Shown piece by piece: positions 46,901-55,692 of a stretch of 64,000 nt of DNA. Position 1 is the stretch's first letter. Each line of letters begins with the position of its first letter. The stretch covers positions 37,501 through 101,500 of the forward strand of contig JACEEZ010018140.1 in the NCBI GenBank assembly GCA_016584305.1. The letters run 5' to 3'. The notes beneath the pieces are model-generated. The model was not told the DNA's origin, ran no database searches, and saw only the letters and a program-made list of their open reading frames with translations. Origin of the DNA: Chionoecetes opilio. Taxonomy: Eukaryota > Arthropoda > Malacostraca > Decapoda > Majidae. A program made the translations under genes and the position numbers.

Positions 46901-48946
46901 TTTGAAGTTCTGAGATATGGCAGAAATACCTTTATAAAGACCACCACTCAATATATGTATCAACACCAAACCATACAAACAAAAGACTTCACAAAAGACC
47001 TGGGGGTGTATATGAGCAGCGATGGAACTTTCTCCCTACACTACACCACTATCACCCAGACAGCGCAACAGCTAGCAGGATGGGTCCTGAGAACATTCCG
47101 TACAAGGGAGGAATCCTGCATGCTGACGCTATGGAAATCTTTAGTAAGACCAAGGCTAGAGTACTGCTGCCAACTGTGGTCACCCTACAAAATAAAGGAC
47201 ATCACCCTGCTGGAAGCACCACAAAGGACCTAGACCAACAAGATATATGGTCTCCAGCACCTCAACTACTGGGAGAGGCTGCACAGACTGGGCCTCTACT
47301 CTCTGCAGCACAGACGAGAGAGGTACATCATAATCTATGTCTGGAAAATCCTGGAGGGTCTGGCTCCAAAAGTAGGTATGGAGGAAAACAAAAATCCTAG
47401 AAGAGGCAGGCTGTGCTATGTACAGAGTACATGCGCCTCCTCTAAAGGATTGCAAACTCTCATACACCACAGCTTCTCCCACAATGGTGTACGCCTCTTC
47501 AATTGCACCCCAAGACACATTCGGGACCTAACGGGCGTCACCACGGACACCTTCAAACATCACCTTGACAAGTGGCTGGCTGACATCCCAGACCAACCAC
47601 CCACGCCAGGCTACAGTAGCTCCCATGACAACACTTTACCTTCAGTGGTCCTGGAGGCAAGGAACAGGGAGCTACATACTACACCTGAAATGAGTGGAGG
47701 CCCACCTCAACTCCGCCGATAACGGGCAAGATTCTTCGGAAATACTTTGGAACTCATCCTTCCGGCTTTGACTGAAATGAACTACCGCACTGTATTGTAT
47801 GCTTATTGTACTTCACATCTGTAAAGGTTCCAGCGTGCGCTCAGCCTTGGTTAACCCACACGGCCGCTATGAAATATGAGGTGCCTCAAAAAATTCTAAG
47901 TCCAGTTAGGTTAGGTTAGGTATACTTTGTGGTTAAGGTTAGGTATACTTTGTGGTTAAGGTTAGGTTAGGTTAGGTATACTTTGTGGTTAAGGTTAGGT
48001 TAGGTATACTTTGTGGTTAAGGCTAGGTTAGGTTAGGTTAGGTATACTTCGTGGTTAAGGTTAGGTATACTTTGTGGTTAAGGTTAGGTTAGGTTAGGTA
48101 TACTTTGTGGTTAAGGTTCGGTTAGGTATACTTTGTGATTAAGGTTAGGTTAAGTTAGGTATACTTTGTGGTTAAGGTTAGGTTAGGTTAGATTTTTACA
48201 TATAGTGACTTTGATGATTTTTTGGTGAGCCATAAATCACTTATATTTGCTTCCCCGGCCTATATTCACTTATTTTATATATACTTTCCCCAGGCTTGTT
48301 GGCTATAGGGGGAAGAAAAAAAAGATAGGGGTGAAGGACTTCTTCCAAAGTTTTACCGATTCTTCAAAGGTATCAAAGGTAAAGGTAAGGTATAGGTAGC
48401 CATGGCTTTTAAGGATACGGATCCGTATCTTTAACCACTTTCACTCCTCCAGACCCCCCTTATATCGTTTTTCATTTCCGATGGCTGTTGTAAGGGTTAA
48501 GAGATACTCCTTATGATGAGAACGAAACGAGGATACTTAAAAAACCACCGATCGTGTATTGGTTGTAACTGCACTTATACCAAAAAAATCTAATGATATA
48601 GTTTTGCTTTCCCAAACATAATCAAGATAACATTTGCTTGAATAACCTCACAATCCACATAACCTGAGCCGTGAGTGAGCTTACATAATTACATCCCAGG
48701 CATTGCATAAACATTGGCATCAAAACAACGCCTCAGTTTTCACCCCACCACACTTTATGTAAGCAAGTTTATGCAGCATCACAAAAGTATACACAACATA
48801 GACTTGGTACCTACATGACCTACATACACATATACTTTCCCTACATACGACATATCACATGAGGAAGCAGTGCGTGGCCTACATTCTATACTTTACATGA
48901 TACAGGCCACAAGACAACCAAGACTCACCTGACGAAGCCCTGCCAT
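35602..48946 (-). CDS. ACADM: Medium-chain acyl-CoA dehydrogenase, mitochondrial (10 exons)
   Basis: FAD enzyme that catalyses the first step of mitochondrial beta-oxidation of medium-chain acyl-CoAs and passes electrons to electron-transfer flavoprotein. Coding exons in transcript order: 48929-48946, 43417-43519, 41848-41969, 41445-41591, 40790-40870, 39112-39266, 37918-38087, 37244-37401, 35861-36031, 35602-35754. Every junction is GT-AG and all phases agree, giving 425 residues (human 421). Seen: an Arg-rich, acid-poor N-terminus with RTFS, a plausible matrix-peptidase site (residues 19-22); the family signature VTEPGAGSD (161-169); MWITNGG; and the catalytic Glu402 in IYEGT. Closer to human ACADM than to short-chain or isovaleryl paralogues by motifs such as [13 protein letters not shown] and [19 protein letters not shown]. 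Intron 1 hosts an antisense LINE. Glu330 occupies the position of human Lys329 (see findings). Confidence 0.96.
35861..36031 (-). CDS. ACADM: ACADM exon 9
   Basis: Residues 319-375, [16 protein letters not shown] to [14 protein letters not shown]. Contains Glu330 and Asn372, the positions of human Lys329 and Asp371 (precursor numbering). Phase 0 on both sides. Confidence 0.97.
36180..36410. repeat. Telomere-like CCTAA array in ACADM intron 8
   Basis: Repeats of CCTAACCTAACC joined by ACCACAAAGTATA, giving a unit of about 30 bp. The CCTAA motif is the complement of the arthropod telomere repeat TTAGG. The same compound unit occurs in the opposite orientation at 47905-48195. Confidence 0.85.
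37005..37146 (-). mobile_element. SINE-like dispersed repeat, copy 2
   Basis: Reverse-orientation, truncated match to 34025-34150 (shared GAGATGAGCACCG complement and CCACCACAGGCTCAAGGGC). It lies in ACADM intron 8, just upstream of exon 9 in transcript order. Confidence 0.55.
37244..37401 (-). CDS. ACADM: ACADM exon 8
   Basis: Residues 266-318, [16 protein letters not shown] to [10 protein letters not shown], start of the C-terminal helical domain with the Arg-Lys-Thr-Phe-Gly flavin contact. Confidence 0.97.
37918..38087 (-). CDS. ACADM: ACADM exon 7
   Basis: Residues 209-265 with split codons at both ends (phase 2 in, phase 1 out). Includes [20 protein letters not shown] and VPKENVLIG of the beta domain. 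Confidence 0.95.
39112..39266 (-). CDS. ACADM: ACADM exon 6
   Basis: Residues 158-208 plus two bases of Ser209. Holds the VTEPGAGSD signature and MWITNGG, the flavin and substrate contacts of the central beta domain. Confidence 0.97.
39305..39514. mobile_element. piggyBac-like MITE, copy 2
   Basis: TTAA on both sides; ends TTAACCCCTTGAGACCCAG and, inverted, TTAACCCCCTTCACGCCCAG. Reverse-orientation homologue of 3603-3815 across its whole length. It sits in ACADM intron 5 (between exons 6 and 5 on the map) and has no coding capacity. Confidence 0.8.
40095..40320 (+). mobile_element. tRNA-derived SINE
   Basis: The head reads TCCGTAGTGTAGTGTTTAGC (A-box-like), followed about 30 bases later by GAAGTTAAATCCCGGGCG (B-box-like GTTxxAxxCC). 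A body follows with ATGGGTAATCTCCTTAAAAC and CCTGCCTCGG. A 31-base G run (40269-40299) interrupts the tail. The tRNA-like promoter order and spacing are seen; SINE status is inferred from them. It lies in ACADM intron 5. Confidence 0.65.
40374..40568. repeat. 21-bp AT-rich tandem repeat
   Basis: About nine copies of TTGTTTTAATTTAAACTTCAG with TTTGAAGTTCAG variants, in ACADM intron 5. The Leu/Lys-rich minus frame is an artefact. Confidence 0.92.
40790..40870 (-). CDS. ACADM: ACADM exon 5
   Basis: Residues 131-157, QMPVIIAGN to TEEPLMC. Donor GTAAGT, phase 0 on both sides. Confidence 0.95.
41445..41591 (-). CDS. ACADM: ACADM exon 4
   Basis: Residues 82-130, including [17 protein letters not shown] and [13 protein letters not shown] of the N-terminal helical domain. 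Phase 0 on both sides. Confidence 0.96.
41848..41969 (-). CDS. ACADM: ACADM exon 3
   Basis: Residues 41-81, start of the N-terminal helical domain ([19 protein letters not shown]). Acceptor TTTTTGGCAG. The donor is GTCAGC, weaker than the others but giving exact alignment length with human ACADM. Confidence 0.93.
43417..43519 (-). CDS. ACADM: ACADM exon 2
   Basis: Residues 7-40 plus one base of codon 41. Carries the rest of the Arg/Ser/Ala-rich presequence. Acceptor CATCCCACAG, donor GTGGGT. Confidence 0.85.
43846..43915. repeat. (TA)n microsatellite
   Basis: About 70 bp of TA with one ATTATA slip, in ACADM intron 1. Confidence 0.96.
44098..44907 (+). pseudogene. LINE ORF1 / start of ORF2 endonuclease (frame-disrupted)
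   Basis: The N-terminal part carries a Cys-rich CCCH-like zinc motif, Cys-x7/8-Cys-x8-Cys-x4-Cys-x3-His, around residues 58-82 ([10 protein letters not shown]). That is followed by a basic, Gln/Pro/Asn-rich region, as in nucleic-acid-binding ORF1 proteins. From about residue 215 the sequence becomes endonuclease-like (GNIRGLYP), then leaves frame near 44815. The companion frame holds [12 protein letters not shown], a typical endonuclease motif. At least one indel separates the two, so the copy is not functional. Confidence 0.65.
44822..45410 (+). pseudogene. LINE endonuclease domain, split by frameshifts
   Basis: Apurinic-like endonuclease motifs occur in order but in different frames: TETHLT (about 44830), IIYRPPNTS (45050), [11 protein letters not shown] (45160), and SDHNLIHA (45375), which joins the RT frame. 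The breaks lie near 44920, 45000 and 45300. The catalytic Asp/His signature GDFN and SDHN are present, but the continuous reading frame is lost. Confidence 0.75.
45368..47722 (+). pseudogene. LINE reverse transcriptase (one in-frame stop)
   Basis: RT-domain motifs in order: TPIHKGG and RPVVLTS (fingers), [24 protein letters not shown] (first catalytic Asp), [14 protein letters not shown], and SFADDT (46776-46793; catalytic Asp-Asp). Then come thumb-like sequence and the C-terminal CR1/Jockey-type tail ([19 protein letters not shown], then KHHLDKWL). A TAG at 47231-47233 interrupts the frame, which resumes unshifted to TAA at 47720-47722. All RT catalytic residues are intact. Confidence 0.88.
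47905..48195. repeat. Telomere-like TTAGG array in ACADM intron 1
   Basis: Units of TTAGGTTAGGTATACTTTGT plus GGTTAAGG, about ten copies, beginning right after the LINE 3' end. Same unit as 36180-36410 but inverted. Confidence 0.88.
48196..48928. other. Rest of ACADM intron 1
   Basis: AT-rich unique sequence with an A-run at 48308 and AGGTAAAGG repeats at 48370-48395. No exon seen. Confidence 0.4.
48929..48946 (-). CDS. ACADM: ACADM exon 1 (start codon)
   Basis: Encodes only Met-Ala-Gly-Leu-Arg-Gln, then a GTGAGT donor in phase 0. It joins phase 0 to the exon at 43417-43519 to form a mitochondrial presequence. A 6-codon first exon is inferred from the donor, phase and presequence fit. The alternative is initiation at the internal Met8 of the next exon. 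Confidence 0.7.
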
Positions 48947-49185
48947 CACGAAGGTTGGCTGCGTTATGAAAGCGCGTCAATAACCTGTACACGCACACAC
49001 CGACTGACGTATTAATTCTCCTCAGTCTCCTCCCCTCCCCTGGGTGATGGCCAAGTTATGTATGTGTATGCACAGAGCACGTGCCTGATGTTGTTATATG
49101 CCTTCACCCACTTAGAAACTCTGCCTTGTATAACCTACAGTACACTATCTTGTGATTGGCCAGACCAGTTGCCAAGAGGTGCCCC
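48947..49185 (-). promoter_or_regulatory. Putative ACADM 5' UTR and proximal promoter
   Basis: Sequence just upstream of the ATG on the minus strand. It contains no clear TATA box. An initiator-like site cannot be chosen without transcript data. Listed because the first exon places the promoter here. Confidence 0.3.
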
Positions 49186-49210
49186 CCTCTCTCTCTCTCT
49201 CTCTCTCTCA
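49186..49210. repeat. Short (CT)n run
   Basis: About 12 CT dinucleotides, immediately before the LINE tail at 49231. Confidence 0.9.
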
Positions 49211-49230
49211 GACTCTATCTCTCTGTTTCT

Positions 49231-49405
49231 GTTTTTAAAGGAGGTCTAGACAAGTTCATGGATACAAATTAAAGGTAGATGTAGATTATGTACGTAGGTG
49301 TATTGAGCGTAGGTATTCTCAAAATTAGTGAACTCTAATTAAAAGTTATAATTTTAATGCCTGCCAGCCTCTTGTAGGTAGCTTCCTCTGATACTTTCTC
49401 CCTCT
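49231..49405 (+). mobile_element. LINE 3' tail fragment
   Basis: Begins with a frame reading Phe-Lys-Gly-Gly-Leu-Asp-Lys-Phe-Met-Asp-Thr-Asn then stop, the same C-terminal tail as at 30279. It ends in GCCTCTTGTAGGTAGCTTCC, which resembles the 3' UTR of that family. Truncated and diverged. Confidence 0.6.
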
Positions 49406-49999
49406 CTCCATTGCACAGTTTTGGGCGGAAAGTTATGAAAAGTTTACGTTTGATTGTTAGAATTGTTGGAAATCATGAAAATATGCCTGATATGTCTTTT
49501 GATTGAGTGAGCTATCGTGTTGGCTTGGTTGAAAAGTCCATAAAAAGACTCGACAAAAAATATAGTAGTTAGGGATTAATAGAGATAATTTTCTTTATAG
49601 TACAATCTTCGCAGCATAGAAAATGGCTTAATATCTAACGTGTGGTACTAAAATAACTATAATCATCGTATCAATGTGCATACACCTTAATCTATCGACA
49701 CTAAAACGTTTACAAATAAGAGGTTTCGTGTCAATAGGGTGCTTCAGTGTGGAGTGTGTGGTGGGCGTTGGCTGTTGCACAATACGTGACAATCCCTCTC
49801 GAGAAATAGCCACATTTAAGTCATTTATAAACATTTGAAAATTATTGAAATTTATTTTTATCATACATTATCTTAATAACTATTATTATTGTTATCATTT
49901 GCATTACTGTTATGAATACTTTTTTCTCTTCTTATCATTGGTATTGTCATTGGCCTTAAATACTAATGTCGGAACAGATAGGACAACGATATGAACTAC
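49406..49999. other. Unique AT-rich spacer
   Basis: Lies between a LINE tail and the nested transposon. No gene supported. Confidence 0.4.
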
Positions 50000-50543
50000 C
50001 TACCTACCGTAGATAACAGTGAAGTCGCCAGTTCTACGTTTCTTTGTTATTTACAGACGTGTGGTGGCGTTAATACTTACATTTGTAGGGTGGTGTGGGG
50101 GGACACCGTACTATTAGTGGAAAAATATTCATAAAAAATCCATTTTTTACCTGAGAGAGTGCACACTGTGCCCAAAACAAACTTCACAATATGGCCCACC
50201 TATGGTACCCTCATGAATACTTAACTCAGATAATAAGGGTCATTTAAGGTTTTTTATAAATTTTTGGCACCTCGTCCGTGTCCCCCCCACGAGGGGGACA
50301 CGGATCAGGTATGGGGGGGCACGTATGATATTTTTAAACTCATATTACATCAAACATTATGTGTTTTTTTTGCCTGAAATCAACATATATGCTAAGCCTA
50401 GACACCCACATTATTATTAGGTGATGAAATGAAGATAAGCTCATATAAAATAGCATTTATTAAAAGATAGGTCTAGGTATTTTTAGCTCACTATTCAGAA
50501 GTGCATCATGAAGGCATGCAGCGGGGGAAACACCTTCACCAGG

Positions 50544-53092
50544 TCAGCCTTGCCTCTTGGTGATGCCCTTGAGGTCACCAGGGACACCCTTGCACTGTTC
50601 TGGATCAACAGAAGCTTCATCTAGGATGGTAGGAAGGTGAACGTGTCTCGGGTGTTAGCGGACTTCATCCGGAGGAAAGAAAGGTTTAATTTTCCATCCT
50701 CCTGATGGCCAACACCTGAGCAACATAGCACACTAATGTGCCCACACCCCTTCCCTCCTCCAGCTTCAGCTGAACCAGAACAAAGTCCCCCACTGTGATG
50801 TTTTCGCAGCAAAGGGTATGATGCTGCAGTCCAGTGCCCTCGTCGTCCACCTCATCCGAGTACTCGGAGGAGTCGTCCAGCTGAAGTCGGACATCATCAA
50901 CCTCCTCCTCGTCAGTGGTGTCTTCCTCCGGGACAGGCACAGACTTCTTCCGCTGTGGACCCTTCTTCTTTCCCAATGTTTTCTTTTCAGCCGCTGCCTT
51001 CTTTTTGTCTTCCAGTTCTGCCCTTCTCTGCCTTTCAACCTCAGGTCAGATATTGCTCCTCATCTCGTTAAAATGCAGGCCCGCACCTCTTCCGTCCTTT
51101 CCATAAGGACAGGATTAGCTTAGGGAACGGCCTGACACACTCTGGGGTAAGTCTGTCTGTTGAGAAGGGTGTCCTGGGGTGGCAGGGTGCGTCGTGCTCG
51201 GGCCGGGGTGGCAGGGTGCATCGTGCTGGGGCCCGGGGTGGCAGGCTCTGTCGTGCTGGGGCTCGGGGTGGCAGGCTTTGTCGTGCTGGGGCCCCGGGTG
51301 GCAGGGGGCGTCGTGCTGGGGCCCGGGGTGGCAGGCTCTGTCGTGCTGGGGCCCGGGGTGGTAGGCTCTGTCGTGCTGGTGCTCGGGGTGGCAGGCTCTG
51401 TCGTGCTGGGGCCCGGGGTGGCAGGCACATCATCTAGCCTGGGAGACACAGCGGGGAAGGGGTATAGCTTCTGAGGTATGGCCTTCAGCCAGTCGCTCCT
51501 CTCCATCTGAACTTCCTCCATCAGAAGAAGTTGGAGTAACTTCCACTACAAATTCTGGTGGTGCCGGTCGCTCGGTTACATGCGCTCCTACAAACACATC
51601 ATCTGGGAAGATGTGCGATTGAGTGGCCATATACCAGTCGCCCGGAAACCACTGAGAATGTTGGGGGGTAGTGGGCTTTGGTCCATGCCTCAGAAGCAAA
51701 CTCTGCAACTTGTGGACTGTTATGTGCTCGTTAGGGTGCATGAGCGCGTGGTCGTTCAGTAGGGCACGCAGGAATGTCTTAAAGGGACCAAAGACACTCA
51801 CATCCAATGGCTGGAGTTTGTCTGTTGTATGCGGAGGCAAGGTAACAATCACGATACCATGCATTATCGCAAACTCAACAGGCTGAATGTTCATGTGACA
51901 TTCAGCATTGTCCATGATCAGAAGAATCTGTTCTCTACAGAAGAACAAGACTTCTCATGGAGATGCTGAAGTGTCTGCACGAAGCATTCACCATTCATCC
52001 AGCCACTAGGATGCAATATCCCTTTGGAACCAAAGATCGTGTTCCTCATGAAAGCGGGATTCCATCGGCATCTGGGAATTATAAACACTGGAGGGATGGA
52101 CTGCCCCACGCATTTATAATGCCCACAAACGTCATGCTGTCACCGCGTTCACGAGTTACCTGCGTGGCTACTGGCTGGCCTCTCGCACACACAACCTTGA
52201 CTGGCTTCATAACAGTCGACAATGAACTCTCATCCAAATTGTATATCCGGTCCGGCGTGAATGTGTACTTCTCCAAAGCTAATGTGTAAGCCTTAAAGAA
52301 GGTTTCCACATTGACTTTGTTGAAGGCAACAATCCTGGCAATGGACATGCCTTCCGGAGCCTTCAATACAAGGTTTGGATGACGGTTCATGAAGGCATAG
52401 TACAGTCCCTTGTCGCCATTTTCTCTTTCTCCCAGGCAGCAGGGTGGCTCTTGCTCCCACAAGCTATGGCATACTGGTACACCATCCTACGCACATCGTT
52501 CATGGGCAGGCCGTAGAACATCTTGGCTGCGTGGATGGTATAATCAGCAATGTATATTCTTGTTGAGGGCTGAAAACCCTATTGCTACGGGAAGCAACAG
52601 CCATATAGGTAACTCCATCCGACAGCTTCTTCGATAGATAGAAGCGTCCTGTAACAAAAGAAATGAATTAGGACTAAAAGGCCTTGCTGGCAACAAAAGT
52701 GACAAAAAAATTAATAATTAGAGCGCTTGAAGGCATCCTTTAACAAAAGAAATTAATTAGGACTTAGAAGGCCCTTGCTGGCAATAAAAGCTAACAAAAA
52801 ATGAATAATTTTAAAATCTATAAATCTGAGACCCTTAAGCTATCCCTGAGGTCTTTTTGCATGACCTCATCCCAGGGAGACCAAAGAAGACGTGGGATGA
52901 GGTCATACAAAAAGACCTTGGGGAGATATGGAACTAAATAGAGCAACTTACAGCAAGATTTGTTTTCTTGATGTTGAGTCTGTCAGCGGCTTCTTTCAGG
53001 CTGCAGCTAGTGGCCACGCGGTGCTTAAAGGCAGCCTCCAGGTCAGTGCGGTCCATCTGCTTGTCGCTCTTCCTGACATATTTGCGAGGCAT
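50544..53092 (-). pseudogene. pogo-like transposase, frameshifted
   Basis: Starts at 53092-53090 with MPRKYVRKSDKQMDRTD and a helix-turn-helix (LKEAADRLNIKKTNLA); a GTAAGT then suggests an intron to about 52648. Downstream, in several frames, are: DVRRMVYQYAIACGS; a CENP-B-type domain (YYAFMNRHPNLVLKAPE, 52380); the first catalytic Asp in IYNLDESSLS (52230); the second in LLIMDNAECHMN (51910); and PHTTDKLQPLDVSVFGPFK (51810) with the third. Frame changes near 52550, 52430, 52105 and 51950, and again near 50650, disable it. A Pro/Thr/Ser decapeptide repeat sits at 51175-51425, and an acidic tail region follows (EEEVDDVRLQLDDSSEYSDE). It ends at TGA 50544-50546. Confidence 0.8.
51175..51425. 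repeat. 30-bp coding repeat in the transposase
   Basis: About eight copies of a 30-bp unit containing GTGGCAGGCTCTGTCGTGCT. On the transposase strand it encodes a ten-residue Ala-Thr-Pro-Gly-Pro-Ser-Thr-Thr-Glu-Pro unit, in frame with the DDE segment. Confidence 0.9.
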
Positions 53093-53100
53093 GATGACGG

Positions 53101-53195
53101 TGATGGCGGTAGGTTAGGTTAGATCTGAAAAGAGTTAATGACATTGACATCATGCATAGTTAGGTTAGGTTAGTTTAGGTTAGCTTAGCTTAGTA
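53101..53195. repeat. TTAGG-like short array
   Basis: Two clusters of TAGGTTAGGTTAG, just upstream of the transposase start codon. Third TTAGG-like site in the window. Confidence 0.8.
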
Positions 53196-53270
53196 TTTTT
53201 TACAGTGTAGAGGCGATTCTTGCATGGCCACCATATTATTTTGGGGACTATGAGTCTGGCAATATATGTG

Positions 53271-53920
53271 GGGGATCACCGAACGTCATGCCCCAAAATA
53301 TGCAGTGTTAAATGTTTTTTTTAACCATAAAAAATTAATTCTAGAATCATCTAATAACATAAATCACTTATATAATAGTTAGTTCATGTGCTTATAGCAT
53401 AATAACACTGATATAGCATCATAATTTAATACCAATCACCTTCAACTTACACCAACAAAAAAACACTGTTCCATTTATTTAAATGCACTAGTTCACCACC
53501 CACCATTTAAATCATGCTAATATGCATAGTCAGTCACTTTTTCTTATGTTTTTCTAAGTATTTAAAAATATATAGATTTTCCAAAATCGTAGTGATGCGG
53601 GGATCACCGAACGTCATGCCCCGAAATATGCAGTGTTAAATGGTTTTTTTAACCATAAAAAATTATTCTAGAATCATTCTAAACATAAATCACTTATATA
53701 ATAGTTAGTTCATGTGCTTATAGCATAAAACACTGATATAGCATCATAATTTAATACCAATCACCTTCAACTTTATGCCACAAAAAAACACTGTTCCTTA
53801 ATTTAAATGCACTAGTTCACCACCACCATTTAATATCATGCGAATATACATAGTCAATCACTGTTTGTTATGTTGTGTAGGTATTTCAAAAGATATGCTT
53901 TTCAAAATTTCACTGTACGT
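53271..53920. repeat. 328-bp tandem duplication upstream of transposase
   Basis: Copy A 53271-53598 and copy B 53599-53920, both opening with GGGGATCACCGAACGTCATG and differing by scattered substitutions and small indels. Inside the pogo-like element's subterminal region. Confidence 0.9.
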
Positions 53921-54898
53921 TGATCCCCCGCACTTCACCATACGTTGATCCCCCGCGCCACCAATTTTTTTGTAAATAATGCCACCGCGGCCTGTTCGAA
54001 AGCATGCACTACTTTTTCACTCAATAACATGTCAATACGTTATACCTCGTATTGCAACTTACCTCAAAGAATCACGCCATCACAGCCGACATGAGACACT
54101 ATATAAGAACGGCGAAAAGTAACAAGGAACATACGAAAAATAAAATTTCTTAACCTGGTTAAACACAGGAGTGACGCTGACGCTACCTGTTGCTCGCATG
54201 TATTCACTGAGGGTGGCGCTGCATCCGTGGTGGCATGGTGGCGCAAATTTGAATTAATTTTCGCGTTGTAGCCTTCATACGGTGATCCCCCCCGTTCGGT
54301 GTGACCCACCCCACCTACATCCATGATTTCAGGAAAGTTAGAAGGGCTATCTGGAAAGTCTGTGTCATTTTGTGTCTTATTCTGGTCATATTAGGGCTAT
54401 AAATGAACAAATTACAAAAATAAAACCGAGTGGCGACCTCACTATACCTACTACAGTAAAGTCGCCAGCTAGTATTTTTAACCCACAGTTGAGTCGCCAC
54501 TCTGGGGAATTCAGGGAAATTATAGGTAAAGTAAACAGTGTCTCTATATATATAGCTGCGGAATGCTTGGATATAACAAAATTCCTCTGCCAACGTGAAA
54601 ATAAATTCTATTCAAGTTTGAAAGATCTGGCAAGTCTGCGCTCTGTCGCCGAAAAGCTATTGTTTACTGTCTGTCATCGCGCGAAGAAAACGTGAGAAGC
54701 AAAATGCGCACAGTTATACTTGCAGATACAAAGCATAAAACAACGCTGAAACAGGGTAGATTATACAGTCATGATATAAACTACTGTGTAACATCTTCAG
54801 TGGCACATAAAAATCAGTAGTGATGATATAATTCGTAATATTTGGCGCCTGGCGACTTCACTGTAGGTGGCGACTTCACTGTTATCTACGGTAGGTAG

Positions 54899-55001
54899 AA
54901 AAAATATCCTATTAGCTGCTGGGATTTTTTTTTTATTATTATTTTTTTCTATCCCTTGTTTGTTTGTTTTTTTGTTTCTTCATATGTCAAACTGTAATAG
55001 A

Positions 55002-55051
<50 letters not shown>

Positions 55052-55444
55052 GCTGGGAAGAAGAGAGATATGTGCATATATGTAGGTACGTGTGTCCAAG
55101 GAACATAGAAGAGTAGCTCATAGAACAGCTTTTTTATGTTCCTTGGTTGCGTCCATGAGCGATCTGAGTTGGTCCCCAGCAGATATACCACCCACACGTA
55201 GGTTATTATTACGCTACTAGACTCATTTTCTTGTTTAATTCGATCATGAATAATGTGAAATGGTCTAACCCTCCTTTGGAAATGTGTTAATTAATACTAT
55301 TTGCTATGCAGTGACTGATAATGAGCGGGAAATTTGTTACGTTTCTCTAAGATAAAATTATAATGTAAAGTAAAAGAAAAACATTGATAGGCTTGGCCCA
55401 CCCACCCAAAGGTCATATTTTCACGCCCATATGTTCTGTGGCCC
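54899..55444. other. Spacer with a 44-base A-run
   Basis: Poly-A at 55005-55048, next to a TTTTTTTCTTT region. A short inverted repeat, TTCCTTGG versus CCAAGGAA, with AACATAGAAG/TTTTATGTT lies at about 55095-55146. No gene seen. Confidence 0.45.
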
Positions 55445-55692
55445 GTACCAAGAGTCATGATGAAGGGCGAGCGACAACCTTCGTCGACTGAGGAAGGGTA
55501 CCATAAAAGGGATATTTTTCGGAACGAAGAGCAGCGACGACGGTCGAAGGTCGGCACGAAGACACGGGTACCCCCATGTCTAAGTGCCGACCTTCGTCGC
55601 TGCTCTTCGTTCCGAAAAATATCCCTTTTATGGTACCCTTCCTCAGTCGACGAAGGTCGTACGTCGCTCGATTTCATCATGACTCTTGGTAC
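55445..55692. mobile_element. Hairpin MITE with GTACCAAGAG ends
   Basis: A palindromic element whose ends are GTACCAAGAGTCATGATGAA and its inverse. The arms of about 110 bp (shared GACTGAGGAAGGGTACCAT and GGGATATTTTTCGGAACGAA) surround a loop near 55565-55580. It has no coding capacity, and its open frames mirror each other. No related copy is seen in this window. Confidence 0.75.

Larger units (their letters stand above)
44098..47900 (+). mobile_element. CR1/Jockey-like non-LTR retrotransposon in ACADM intron 1
   Basis: Antisense to the host gene. Order: ORF1-like protein (44098-44907); endonuclease remnants (44755-45410); reverse transcriptase (45368-47233), open for 621 codons and continuing in the same frame to 47722 after one TAG; a short 3' UTR. 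The end is placed where telomere-like repeats begin near 47905. The 5' end is uncertain, since no target duplication was found. No LTRs are present. Confidence 0.85.
50086..54317 (-). mobile_element. pogo/Tigger-like element nested in the outer transposon
   Basis: A TA dinucleotide lies at both proposed ends (50086-50087 and 54316-54317), as expected for the TA target of Tc1/mariner-pogo elements. The inner ends are similar inverted repeats: GGGTGGTGTGGGGGGACACC on the left and GGTGGGGTGGGTCACACCG inverted on the right. Between them lies a minus-strand transposase with CENP-B-type DNA-binding and DDE regions. The exact ends are inferred. Confidence 0.6.
50000..54898. mobile_element. Outer transposon with 31-bp perfect inverted ends
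   Basis: A 31-base terminal inverted repeat, beginning CTACCTACCGTAGATAACAG and continuing TGAAGTCGCCA, matches without mismatch at 50000-50030 and 54868-54898. The right end repeats the TGGCGACTTCACTG motif again at 54850-54863, and an inner candidate end CAGTAAAGTCGCCAG preceded by TA lies at 54448. The 50031-50085 and 54318-54867 sequence looks like the body of a MITE into which the pogo-like element at 50086-54317 was inserted. The right body matches the hairpin MITE at 27057-27319. Confidence 0.7.

Noticed and set aside
52855..52925. Possible second LINE remnant (RPKKTWDEVIQKDL-like) in the transposase intron
   Set aside because: The short frame resembles a tail found in some retroelements, but at about 25 residues and next to a small hairpin it is too little to call.
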